Shown in pieces: positions 1-10,037 of a DNA stretch of 64,000 bases (position 1 is its first letter; every line of letters begins with the position of its first letter). The translations under genes were made by a program, and so were the position numbers. Below the pieces are notes generated by a model. The model had not been told where the DNA came from and searched no databases. It saw nothing but the letters and a program-made list of their open reading frames with translations. Origin of the DNA: Warburgia ugandensis (taxonomy: Eukaryota; Streptophyta; Magnoliopsida; Canellales; Canellaceae); contig CP141126.1 of the NCBI GenBank assembly GCA_035236585.1, forward strand, positions 10,491,001 through 10,555,000, read 5' to 3'.

Positions 1-363
1 AATTTCATGGTGATCGGACGGCTAGGGAAGCCAGAAAACCCCAAAAAAAGTATGATGGGAGTTTTTGAAAACATGATAAAAATCGTGAAAAATGATAAAT
101 TTTGGTGGGATTTGTGAAAATGGAGGGTAAAAATGAAATGTGAGCGAAAAACTGGACTCAGCTGTAAAAATCACAAAAAACGGAGCACCTAGGGTTGTCG
201 GGGACGGCGAACCAGTCCGGTCGTCATCTCCGGCAACGGTGACTGGAATGGGAAGAGAATGCATGGACGAGAGAGCGCCACGCGTTGTGATGAGCGCGCG
301 CCATGCGGTGCGGCTAGAACGCGCACGTGTACGACATACGGCGCTCCGAACGCACGCCACGCG

Positions 364-463
364 CAGAGCGCGTCCATAGAAGCACCCGCCACCCCGTGCA
401 AGTTCTTGACGCGCAACGCATCCACAGACGCGCCTGCTACGCGCGTGCGGACTGCACACCGCA
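364..463 (+). repeat. LTR minisatellite, about 50-bp unit, two units
   Basis: The units begin at 364 and 414 and share a core of the type GCGCATCCACAGA. The homologous LTR at 24051-26660 has four units with a 47-48 bp period, so unit number has changed since the two insertions diverged. Confidence 0.6.
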
Positions 464-1079
464 CGTACAACGAGCCCGTTCTCGTATTTTTGAGGGTTTT
501 GACCCTTTATTTATGAAACACGTGATTTTAGTAGCTACAAAGGTCCAAATCACGATCCGAAAGAGGCGTTGTGATCATCTTAATAAGGCGGACCTAGATT
601 TAAGACAAAAATCTAGTTTGGAGTAACTTTTTAATAGCAAAACTACTAAATACTATTAGATGATTCAGATCAAGATGATCAATAGAGAATCAGGCTTTAG
701 TTTTTGGTTACATGCGTTAACCATGACATGATTTATGGCATGACAAGTACATCAAGGCATACACCTTGATATTGGTTACGTGTTTGTTTGGGGATATTGC
801 GATATTGAGGTAGGTGATTTTATTCACAATTTTTCCATGATTCTCAAATGGTGATTTAAGTTTTGAGGCATGTGATTTATGCCTTACCATATGTATGAGA
901 TTGATTTCAGCATGTAGCTTCTTATGTGCGTGCTATTTTTCTGGTGGTTATTGCATGCACTATTTTTTTTATATCTTTCATGATATTCACTTGATTGTTG
1001 GTCTTCTTAACATGTGGGAGTCTCTCTGACATGATATTTGAGACTATTGATCATGTGGTAGGATGAGATTTTTCACCCC

Positions 1080-1240
1080 GTGAGTGCCCGTGAGGGTGAA
1101 AGGGTGAAAGCGGGTGTGCAATGCAACTTTCCGTGAGTGCTTGAGTGCCTGTGAGGGTGAAAGCGAAAGTGGTACGTGTCATTCCCGTGAGTGCCTAAGC
1201 GCTTGTGAGGGTGAAAGGGTGAAAGCGGATGGTACAGAGA
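1080..1240 (+). repeat. LTR minisatellite, about 54-bp unit, three units
   Basis: Units starting near 1080, 1133 and 1187 each carry GTGAGTGCC followed by GTGAGGGTGAAAG. The same array in the LTR at 24051-26660 has units of about 61-62 bp at 25630, 25691 and 25753. Confidence 0.7.
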
Positions 1241-1527
1241 GTTGACCCCACATTGCCGTGAGTGTACTTGATACACTCATAGGGCTTGACTGTGTATGAT
1301 GTTTGATATTTTTGACATGCATTCACGTGTTTCTAGATTTTCTTGGATTGAGCATGTCCTGATATCATGGTTGATGATATCTTATTTATTTCATGGACTT
1401 GGTATGTCCTTCATCGGGTAATTTAAGGCTTTATGTATATGTTTGATCATCTTACGATCTTATGCCTTGTGCCTTGTGCCATGTGATTTGTTTTTATTGA
1501 GTTTACTTTGAATGTATATCACCTACA

Positions 1528-1571
1528 CAAGCATAGCTTACTGAGGCATTGCTTTGATTTGCAATGCCTCA
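1528..1571 (+). other. Conserved LTR stem-loop pair, copy 1
   Basis: The main stem is TGAGGCATTGC (1542-1552) pairing perfectly with GCAATGCCTCA (1561-1571) across an 8-base loop. Immediately upstream is a small stem, CAAGC-ATA-GCTT(A), at 1528-1540. The pair lies about 610 bp before the LTR end. Confidence 0.75.
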
Positions 1572-2176
1572 TATACAGAGAGTGACAACAGGTTGACGTG
1601 CTGACAGAGCAGGTAAAAGTTATGGCAGCTTTCCAGCAAAGCACAGACGATGTTCAGAGATGACCAGGTTTGTTCAAGACCTCACTTTGGGTTTTGAGTA
1701 TGGACTGTACTTTAATTAAAAATGTAATTTGACCTGGATGTCCGAATGTGGATTTATGTTGGATGTGATGGCTGTATGGAGGGACCCTGGGTGTTTTATC
1801 GTGACTATATTTTCTTATCCGTTGTTGGAGTACATTTTATTGCAAACAACCTTGGGTTGTGGATGGGTGTGGAGACTGAGTCTCCCTTATGATATGTATT
1901 ATACCTTGTTTATCAAGTGATTTTGTATTGCACTAGTCATGTGCAATGGTCCAAATTACAGAGGAAATTTTGTTGATTTTTTTATGGAAATGGTATTTCA
2001 TTTCACTGTTAAATCTGTAATTTTGTAGTTGTAATACTCCCCGGACTTTGAAAGAAATGCTTTTATTTAAGTTTTTATTTTTGGTCACTTTAGAAATGTT
2101 TCTTTCAAAAACAAGGATCTCGACTATTTTTGTAAATTATTATCATATTGATGTGGAAAATCCAGGGTGTCACAGT

Positions 2177-5100
2177 TGATCAGATCATCTTCCACCAATC
2201 TAATGTCATCCTCATGTTCTTGGAGAAATACGATATATGTGCTTGATTAAAGTATTTTGTATAGATAGACTTTATTGAGAAACTCTAGTCATGCAAAGGA
2301 ATTGTTAATTAGGATTTCATTGATCTTTTTCTTGAGATTTTGCAAAAGACTAGAAATTCTCTTCATTCAAGATTTAATTTGAAGATTCAAGTTTCTTTCA
2401 ACACCAAACATGTGACCATGACCAAAGGTAAGTAGTTTATTTCATATTTCTTTGGCTTAGAATGAAATAATATGGTTAACATTGTAAACTTAACTCATTT
2501 ATGAAAAAATTGACATGATTTTCCCACTTCAAAATTTAATGAGAATGAAAATAATGAACCATAGATGTTTAGAACAAGATTACAATTTGATTTCAGTATG
2601 CCATAAAATAATTGAATAGTTTTCTGCACCCTTTTCTTATTACACCAAAAATACCAAAGAAATATATGTATTTAGCACCTTTACAAGCACTAGGACAAGT
2701 TATACAACTATACAATTGCTTTCTTAATCAACTTGTGTTCTATTCCTATCACCAAGTCATGAAAGAACATTTATGCATAAAATTGAAAACTAAGAGAAAT
2801 CTTCAAGCGTTGTGAGATAGAATGCAATAAATTTGTAATGGTGCTTGTGAATTAAATTGAACAAATCAAAATAGAAGAAACCAATGGGCAGTAGTAATAT
2901 TAACAAGGAGTTGTAGGTGCCATTTAATTGGTCGGGAAAAAGTTTCTATTTGCCATTTCCTCTAATTATTTTTATTTATTTTTACTTTCCTCAGCCAATC
3001 AAATGCTACCTACTTCTTGCATTAAACAACTGAAATTATCTAATAATTCTCAACCCTTAAGGGAGTATAACAACTAGAAATGGACAGCCTATCATATATA
3101 ACATCTGAAGTTGTCTAATGTCAAATCACTAAGATTGTAGTAGAAAAACTAATAAATAAAATCTTGTGAAGTTTGATATAAAACTTAGAATAATCTTTGT
3201 TCCATTTCAATTGATGCTTCATGCATGATTTCATACATTTGCGTAAATAACGAAAGAAGTCAAAGGCTTACTGTTTTATTGCTGACCTTACACTTCTTGT
3301 TACTCACTTTGTAAAATCACGACATCGAACTCTCCAAACTTGATCGTTTTGTAATTCACAATCTTGAGAGTAAAAATAATAATTTGACTTCATTTGAAAG
3401 CAATGACACTTCAAAATTATTGAAAAAGTTTGGAGAAGAGAGTGGAAAATGGAGTAAAAAATTGCAGAAATAGAAATCAAGGAAGGCTTAACTAAGGTGT
3501 GAGCGTGTATAAATGCACTTTCTTTTAAGTGTTATTTGTCTCCACTCTCAACAAGAAATTCCTGATGAGATCACTGGTAAAACCCTTTTAGAATACTACA
3601 AGCCTTTTTATGTGGGCTATCTTAAGCAACTTCCGAAGACACACCTCAAACTCTAATTAGTAGGCTTCAATATGGTAGAATCTATATACTCTATAAAATA
3701 GCAGGATACGAGACTATTCAGCTCTCATGCTATCCTTAACTAAGGGATTTTCATCAATTAGATTTCGGTTTCTTGTGAAGTGGCAATTCCTATTGCTTTT
3801 CCTTCTTACCATTTTTTAAAGATTTTAGAGAGACACGTTCCTTTATATTTTCTCTTTCCTTTCATCCAAAAAGTGTCCTGTTCCTGCAAACTCTCTCTCT
3901 CTCATGCCCCTTACCAATACGTACCCCAATCTCCTTCCTCGCTTCCTGATTTTGTAGCCTTCTGCTAGATCACATAGACACCTACCTCAGTGGTTAATTG
4001 GCTGACAATGCAGTTCTCTCGCACACTCTGCAGGTTAGCATCTGTCGTCTGCTGCATGAATTGATACCTAGGCTCTTTGCTTTGTGTTGGTGTAACACGG
4101 ACATGACCAGCTCGGTCAATGCATACAGTCCTCACCTCCTTAGTGTAATGCCACGAAGAGGGCTGGTCTTCTCTCAGCAACATAACTACCTATTCTGAAA
4201 AAACATGCGTCACTTGGATGCATATTTTTTAGTTTTTGCGTGCCTTTCAAGGAAGGAACTAAGCATTAGCACTATATCATGTACATGGTCTTGAGACTTC
4301 ATTGTAGTTTCTACGTCGTGTACTGCTTGCATTACCAATTGATACTCTACATCCTCTTAAGCTTGAAATTAACAGTGCCGTAATCAAAGCATATATCTAC
4401 CAAAAATTGGCCAAATGTTTAATCCCTTTGGTGAAAAGTTAAATGTCACTAGTGCCTCTTTAAATTGAAATTTGTACTACACACGTTATCTACATTGTTT
4501 GTCTTCCGTATGGATCTTATTTGAGACGAGAGATGGTTAGTACCTATCCGTGTAAAGCCTTGTCGATGAATGGTCTGGATAGCCGGATAAGTATACTCAA
4601 CCGTCCTCTCGTGTTAATGTATTTTCAAATTACAAATGTTTTACTGTGTGAAAGTTAGCAGTGCAAAACACAACCAAGATGTGGCCCCACTTTTTTTGTT
4701 GTTTTCAGAGATCTAATCCATTTATCTGATTCTTCTTCATCCAGATGGCCTAGATGCCAAAACCTAGATCAAACCAAAACCTCTAATGCCTTCCCTTTTG
4801 AGCTCCTTTTGGTTGAAAAACAGATCGTGTTAAACAAAAAGGAATAATCTTTTTCCATTGAACCCAAAAAGAAGCCCTTTGGAGTTTTGGTAGCTAAGCC
4901 GTCTAGATAAGGCCCAAACAGAAGAATACATTACATCTCCCAAAAAATACAAAAAATAGGCCACGACTATTTTTCTTTCCCCTGAGTCTTGGCATGCTCC
5001 CGTTAACTCTTGGGAGCACGATATAATTTCTCCCACCTGCTATGAAATAGATAAGCACAAAATTAGATGGTTTTTCTATACAGGCATGTTCATGGTGCTA

Positions 5101-5225
5101 AAGCGATTGTCCACTATGAGTGTGGTCCATTGCCACCAACGGCAACAATGGCTTATAAAGGAGTAAACTATAAAACCAGTCGGCAGTCCCATCTTGTGGT
5201 TTCCTTTGTCGAACGGAAAATGGAC
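2177..5225. other. AT-rich intergenic DNA, no supported complete gene
   Basis: No protein family, RNA gene or element terminus is recognised apart from the exon-like ORF at 3986-4194. The other short ORFs lack codon bias and motifs. The stretch lies between the end of the LTR at 2176 and the hAT target duplication at 5226. Confidence 0.6.
3986..4194 (-). pseudogene. Orphan exon-like open frame of unknown function
   Basis: On the minus strand a frame of about 70 codons is bounded by a good acceptor (TTTTTTCAG ending at 4195) and a good donor (GAG|GTAGGTG, intron starting at 3985). The predicted peptide includes REDQPSSWHYTKEVRTVC and is polar and mixed in composition, as real coding exons tend to be. 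I do not recognise the family, and no convincing partner exon is visible nearby. It may be a stranded exon of a decayed gene, a captured fragment, or chance. Confidence 0.3.
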
Positions 5226-5564
5226 CAAGGCCCTAGGGGTGGCAATTCGGGTTGGCGGGTCGTATTTGTGACAACACGAACACGACCCGATTAGAGTTAT
5301 GGGTCGACACGAACACGACACAATTAATAGTCGTGTCAAAAACCTATGACTCGTACATGATCCGGTTCTGAAAAAAATGACACGACACGACCCTTGTAAC
5401 ACAATTATTGACTGAGTCGTATTGGATATAAGACACGAAATGACACAACACGATACGACATAACACGACTATATTTTCCTATTACGACTTGGTAAAAAAA
5501 CTGCTCCCAAGTGGATGGAGCCATTAAGCGAACACAACCACAAAACATAGGATGATTATTTTTC

Positions 5565-5698
5565 AACCGTCCTATATGATATGGGTTTTATACTTTTATA
5601 GGACAGTTGTGAAATAACCGTCCTATAAAGTGTAAACATAACATATAGGACGGTTATGAGATGAACCGTCCTATATTACACTTAGTAACCGTCCTATA
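5565..5698. repeat. TATAGGACGGTT inverted-motif array, first block
   Basis: AACCGTCCTATA occurs at 5565-5576, 5616-5627, 5664-5675 and 5687-5698, with the opposite orientation at 5597-5608 (one mismatch) and 5644-5655. Paired opposite copies can fold into short hairpins. Arrays of ACGGTT-type 10-12 bp motifs are typical of subterminal regions of CACTA/En-Spm elements, but no CACTA terminus is seen beside this block. Confidence 0.7.
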
Positions 5699-5806
5699 TT
5701 ACATTTGATAGAAGTCCTCCAATGAATCATCCTTCCAAATAAAGACGAAAAAAACAAAAGAGCCAACATAGATGATTAAGTAAACTGCTACATGGACGAC
5801 TACTAA

Positions 5807-6209
5807 GACTCCTGTAGATCCAAATCCTCCCATGCCTCTCGTTGTAGCATCAAGATCTTCAACTTCCAAAACCTCGGGCGTCATTATCCTCTCAATGATC
5901 AACTAAGCAATCCGATCTCCTTGCTTCACATCAAAATCAACATCAGAATGGTTGAACAAAATCACGTCCACTGAACATCTATAATCGGCATCAATCATGC
6001 CTGCGCCCACATCAATCGAATGCTTCCAAGCCAGACCAGATCTCGGCGCTGCAAATAACAAGCTCGTCCATGAGTGTATCATCAAATGCATCAAAAGGTT
6101 TTCTATTTCGAGCACATGCCTATGCAAGCATAGGTTCCTTCGGGTATTCCTATGCTTAAATCGGTAAGAACAAGGGCTTTTCCTCTGGTGGGAATGGTTG
6201 TTGACTCAG
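5807..6209 (-). pseudogene. DUT: Captured dUTPase (dUTP pyrophosphatase) gene fragment, broken
   Basis: dUTPase hydrolyses dUTP to dUMP and keeps uracil out of DNA. Two minus-strand exons are visible. The first (about 6209 to 6120) encodes [19 protein letters not shown]. The second (6048 to about 5807) carries family motif 2 ([10 protein letters not shown]), motif 3 (GMIDADYR) and the C-terminal motif 5 ([10 protein letters not shown]). They are separated by a retained intron with donor GCATGT at 6119 and acceptor TTTGCAG, in phase 1; splicing would join IAPRSG in frame. A TAG at 5903-5905 replaces the expected glutamine of motif 4 (RIAQL). The DYRG glycine is cysteine, and the normal stop after GSTGV is lost. 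The N-terminal motif 1 exon was not located. The retained intron shows capture from genomic DNA rather than from mRNA. Confidence 0.85.
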
Positions 6210-6660
6210 AATTGGAAAATAAACAAATGATGGAAGATTGAGATGTGCATTGCTCAAAATCACTGATACTCAGATGGATTAAAGCATACATTACCTTGAA
6301 AGATCATATCCTGCTGAGAGAGGAGAACCTTTTGAAGGCAATTTGGCATTCTTAGAGAGCCTTTTTACTCTCAAAAGAAAGACAAGGTTTGGAGAACCTG
6401 CGGATACGCCATTTTGGTTGGTTTTCTAAAGTTTTGGGAGGGGTTCGTTGGTTTCAGGGCTTGTGATTTGATCTTGTTTTCCCATTTTTGATTGAAAGAA
6501 TTAAGAATTTAAGGAAAGAAGGGGATGAGTGGAAAATGAAGGCAAGAAGAGAGGGTTTAATAGAGGAAAAATGTGTTGAAGAGGTTGCCGAAATTTGAGT
6601 GCCATTTCTTCCCGCAATATTTAAAACGTTTTTTATTTGAAAGGAAAGGGGGAGAAAGTG
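6210..6660 (-). promoter_or_regulatory. Probable captured 5' region/promoter of the dUTPase copy
   Basis: Upstream of the dUTPase exons on the minus strand lies an ATG (6603-6605) opening a 38-codon frame that starts MALKFRQPLQ and ends without joining the dUTPase frame. Just upstream is CTTCCCGC read on the plus strand (6608-6615), one mismatch from the plant E2F consensus TTTCCCGC, next to an AT-rich TTTAAATATT. E2F control is expected of S-phase genes such as dUTPase. That this is the native promoter is inference. Confidence 0.35.
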
Positions 6661-6736
6661 AATCCACTACAAGGACGGGTAGGCATTTTGAAGTGAATCC
6701 ACTTCAGCAGAAAGTAACATGTAATATTACAGGACT

Positions 6737-6815
6737 AAATGTAATATAAGACAGTTTCAGATGAACCATCCTATATTTTAATATAAGACGGTTTTTGAAG
6801 AACCGTCTTATAGAC
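6737..6815. repeat. TATAGGACGGTT inverted-motif array, second block
   Basis: Diverged opposite copies (ATAAGACAGTTTC, AACCATCCTATA, ATAAGACGGTTTT, AACCGTCTTATA) lie here, in mirror position to the first block across the dUTPase fragment. The two blocks may be the subterminal regions of a small nested element that carried dUTPase into the hAT. Confidence 0.55.
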
Positions 6816-7359
6816 CTGGCTGGTGGTTGTTTGATACAAGCCTATAACTATAAGTTATAACCTAAGACTTAACTACACCTACACACTATCTCTAATTTTC
6901 TTATTAACCATTTTAGATTAGCTACGCATTGTCAGTTACAAACTTACAAGTTACACTTAGTAGAAAATTAGTTAACCAAGTTTTGTAACTTGTACAAGTA
7001 CAAGTGAAGTGAGAGACTAACTAACTGTCGTATATTGTATAAAATTATAAATGCTAATGATTTTCTTATGTTAATTTCACATATCATCACCAAACACCAA
7101 TTGATCTAATATATCTCTTTTTCATCAAATTCATAAATATCATGTATCCAACTCATATAACTCAATATTTGTTTCTCATTTCGAACTCTCAATTGATGAT
7201 AATAGATTGAGAATAACTCATTCATCCATGATCCATTGATCCATCATTCATGTGGAGTAAAATTTAGTAACTCCCTTAGTAATATCATTCAACATTTGTG
7301 TTAATTCAACATATAACTCCTATTCTCTATTCTCATTCTCACCTCACCTAAATACCTAA

Positions 7360-7775
7360 TGAGTTAATTACATAACTAATAACTATTCCCTTCGGACCCT
7401 TCCTATAATCATTATCCACTAATGAGATAATTGCATAACTCTTTCTATACTCATTTTCAAACTACTGAGTTAATTACATAACTGTTTCTATTCTCATTCA
7501 CTCATTCTTACCTAATGAGTTAATTACATGACTCTTTATTTATTTATCCTGATTCCTCAACAACTTTTGAATTGAGTATGAGTTACTTACATAACTTTGC
7601 TTTTTAAGCTGATCCTCAACTGAGATAAGATGAGTTAAATACATAACACTTACTTTACTCATCTTCAACCTCAATAAAACAACTATTGAATTGAGTATGA
7701 TAATATGAGTTACTTACATAACTTTGTTTAGTTTTTAAGCTAATACTCAATTGAGATGAGTTAATTACATATATG
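7360..7775 (+). repeat. Degenerate repeat with GAGTTAATTACATAACT core
   Basis: About seven copies of a core close to GAGTTAATTACATAACT recur at irregular 55-90 bp spacing, with TACTCA/ATTGAG segments between them. No coding potential is seen. It lies directly upstream of the Ulp1-like exons and may fill one of their introns. Confidence 0.5.
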
Positions 7776-7797
7776 CTCTGTCTTTTTATGTGTGTAG

Positions 7798-8261
7798 AGC
7801 ATGGTATAAATGGGCTGAGAGGGAAGGCATTCACCACCCACCAAAACTCAACTGGAAGAAGGCTGAGGTATGGTTTACTAATTATTGATCTTTAGACTCT
7901 TTGATAAAATTTTAAACATGAACTTATTGGAAATTATATTTTGAACCTTTTATATTGTCTTTGGTAGCATTGTTCTGCAGTGCCCTAAACAAAAATCAAA
8001 CTGGGAGTGTGGATATTATGTTCTTAGATACATGAGAACTCTCATTCGCAATGGAGTTACAGTCTCACAATTGAGAAAGGTAACATTTAGACAGTTAGAC
8101 TTACTGACCAATGTTATTACACTTTTGATTTGTATATTTCTTGACTGAATCCAATATTAGATGTTTGATCTTTGAACTAAGTTATTATATGTTTCTTGCA
8201 GGCGGATTTAGGACCCAAGAATTACTCCCAGTTAAATCTAAATGATATTAGAATGGAATAG
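7798..8261 (+). pseudogene. Ulp1-like cysteine protease (peptidase C48) C-terminal exons
   Basis: Three exons in phase 0 can be traced: about 7798-7867 (ends LNWKKAE, donor GAG|GTATGG), 7981-8079 (CPKQKSNWECGYYVLRYM, donor AAG|GTAACA) and 8202-8261 (ends NDIRME, then TAG). The Q-x5-CGYYV block holds the oxyanion glutamine and catalytic cysteine of Ulp1/SENP proteases, which cleave SUMO-type conjugates. Plant copies of this type occur mostly inside CACTA and Mutator-like transposons. The terminal TAG sits where related proteins often have tryptophan (EW), so the end may be truncated. The upstream exons with catalytic His and Asp are not visible. Best read as a dead transposon-borne fragment. 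Confidence 0.75.
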
Positions 8262-8736
8262 ACAAATCATATTATGAATTATAATTTGTAGTTCAGTGAT
8301 GTAAATGAATGTATATTATCATTCATGTATATACATTTTACTCAAATATGAAACAAAGATCAGTTCATTTCAATGGATGTGTTTTGTTTTTCTTTTGATT
8401 GAAGTACATTGTTTCAATGTATGTGCTATCTTTGTTCCAATATTGATTTGCAACTCTCTGCAAAGGAGTACTATGGCTACTTTTAGTTATAAAATAGACG
8501 ATAAAATTTTTGACAATTTATTTTACCAATGAAGAAATCAATGGCTAGAATTATTGAATGGAAGATAATTTTGGAGCACAAAACGTCTAATTCAAGGAAA
8601 TTTGATCTTTAGGAATCTGGACCCATTTAGAGTTAGCATTTATAGCATTGCTTAGAGACTAATGAGTAAAAATGGGCTAGTATATTACTTTCCTCATTAT
8701 TATTAATATTTAATGATTGTATATTATTATTATTAT

Positions 8737-9060
8737 TTAAACTAAAAATATTTTAATTTTAATTTTAGAAAAGGTGGGAAGTGGGAACTCAACTAAGGCT
8801 AATTTATCCTTTTCTGTTTGGTCTTTTTTCTTGGAATATTTAACGGCTTCTTGGATTTGGGGGAGGTGGTGCTTGAGGAGGTTGGTTGCTCCAAAAGCAA
8901 TTGCCTCAAAAACCTTCCCATTTTCAGACCTTAAAACAACGCAAATACACTCCTTAATACGCCTCTTTACACGCATTAACACCCACAATCAACCTGTAAC
9001 AATTCTGCCCCTTTTACTTAATCCCAATCTCTCTCTTTGCCTATCTTTCATTTCTAAGAG
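8737..9060 (-). pseudogene. Possible captured coding fragment, unidentified
   Basis: On the minus strand, 8988-8737 is open for 83 codons and rich in charged residues (for example EAIAFGATNLLKHHLPQIQE). It is preceded, beyond one stop, by another open stretch to about 9060. The composition looks more coding-like than that of the neighbours, but no family is recognised. It lies inside the hAT-bounded element, so capture is plausible. It could be chance. Confidence 0.2.
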
Positions 9061-9132
9061 ATGGTTGGATTGAGATGCCACCATAGTTCATGTTTAGTGT
9101 CTTTATAAATATAGGTCATATATTCACAAGTA

Positions 9133-9290
9133 ATATAGGACGATTTTGCTGGAACCGTCATGTTTAGTGTTTGTATGAATATAGGACGGTTCCAACAGAA
9201 CTGTCCTATATTACTTGTGAATATAGGACGGTTCTAGAAGAACCGTCCTATATTGTTGTGAATATAGAAGAACCGTCTTATATTGTTGTG
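9133..9290. repeat. TATAGGACGGTT inverted-motif array, third block
   Basis: Alternating copies such as TATAGGACGGTTC at 9180 and 9223 and GAACCGTCCTATA ending at 9252 form near-perfect hairpins. The stretch reads as a repetitive ORF (EYRTV..EEPSYIVV), which is an artefact of the repeat. Confidence 0.7.
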
Positions 9291-9379
9291 AAAAACCTGA
9301 TCCCAAACGATTTTTTTCACATGGACAGCCATTCGAGAGGCAATCACTATTGTCGACGACCTCAGAAAAAAATTTCAAA

Positions 9380-9650
9380 TGTTACCAAACAAGTGGGGTC
9401 ATGTGTTGCAAAAGCGAAGAGAACGTTGATCATCTCATGGTGCATTGCGATTTCGCATACAAATTGTGGTTCTAAGTGACGAGTTTACTCGATACGAATT
9501 GGGTCCTTCATCTCTTCGTAGTCTTCACAACATGTGGAACATATATGTATAGCTACTCAAAGGGGCAAACTCATATGTGATTCGTGTTTCATTGCAGCAA
9601 CCTGGTCATATGCCGCAAATGCAACAGCAGAGTTTTCAAGGATCATGTTC
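9380..9650 (+). pseudogene. LINE reverse-transcriptase zinc-binding (zf-RVT) fragment
   Basis: One plus-strand frame reads MCCKSEENVDHLMVHC then FAYKLWF, the C-x-C ... H-x4-C block found after the reverse transcriptase of plant LINEs. Downstream segments (LLDTNWVLHLF, CNSRVFKDH) match the following part of such proteins. There are stops after LWF and later. It sits between motif blocks three and four inside the hAT-bounded element, with no LINE tail or target duplication recognised. Confidence 0.65.
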
Positions 9651-9670
9651 AGATTTCCACTTGTGAAAAA

Positions 9671-9800
9671 CTTGAATATAAGACGGTTCTAGAATAACCA
9701 TCCTATATTACCTATTGAAGAATATAGGACGGTTCCAGATGAACCCATCTGGTATATGACGGTTACAGATGAACATGAACCATCCTATTTCCAACCGTAG
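9671..9800. repeat. TATAGGACGGTT inverted-motif array, fourth block
   Basis: ATAAGACGGTTC, AACCATCCTATA, TATAGGACGGTTC and AACCATCCTATT follow one another here, just inside the right subterminal ACACGAC region of the hAT. Together with the first block it could bracket a nested CACTA-like element of about 4.2 kb. Confidence 0.6.
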
Positions 9801-10037
9801 GTTAGATGGATCAAGCATCAAGGTGATGAAAATGAATAAATAGGTCGCATGTCAAACAGGTCGACATGACATGTCACACTGATTGACCCAAACACGACAC
9901 AATTTTTGTCGTGTCAATTTCGGGTTGACCCGAAAATGACACGAACATGATAAGACTCGACCCGAACCCGCTAAATTCGTGTCGGGTTCGAGTCGTGTTA
10001 TCGTGTCATGTCATATTTTGCCACCCCTACAAGGCCC

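Larger units (their letters stand above)
1..2176 (+). mobile_element. Long LTR of a Ty3/gypsy (Del/Tekay-like) retrotransposon, left end outside window
   Basis: This stretch is colinear with the complete solo LTR at 24051-26660 almost base for base, including two minisatellites and the stem-loop pair, and it ends in the same GGGTGTCACA terminus at 2176. It represents about the last 83% of that LTR. The DNA after 2176 does not look like a tRNA primer-binding site, so this is a solo LTR or a 3' LTR, but the left target duplication lies outside the window. Small ORFs here are accidental products of GC-rich repeats. Orientation is plus, with the terminal CA on the right. Confidence 0.85.
5234..10029. 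mobile_element. Non-autonomous hAT-type DNA transposon, 4.8 kb, with captured gene pieces
   Basis: The ends are a 12-bp terminal inverted repeat, TAGGGGTGGCAA at 5234 and TTGCCACCCCTA ending at 10029. They are flanked by identical 8-bp direct repeats CAAGGCCC at 5226-5233 and 10030-10037. An 8-bp duplication with short inverted termini is the hAT signature. Subterminal DNA on both sides (to about 5480 and from about 9840) is rich in ACACGAC/GTCGTGT motifs, as expected for transposase-binding arrays. No hAT transposase (dimerisation domain or BED finger) is visible, so movement would have depended on a helper. The interior holds a dUTPase copy, Ulp1 exons, a LINE scrap and arrays of another repeat, so this is a Pack-type element and/or a host for nested insertions. 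Confidence 0.9.

Noticed and set aside
2177-2200. Primer-binding site after the left LTR
   Set aside because: GTTGATCAGATCATC does not match the 3' end of initiator Met or another common plant primer tRNA.
6665-6680. CACTACAAGGACGGG as a CACTA transposon terminus
   Set aside because: It lies between the dUTPase upstream region and motif block two, lacks a matching inverted end and a 3-bp duplication, and is part of a local AGTGAATCCACT repeat.
9171-9300. Repetitive ORF with EYRTV and EEPSYIVV units
   Set aside because: It is the translation of the TATAGGACGGTT repeat array, not a repeat protein.
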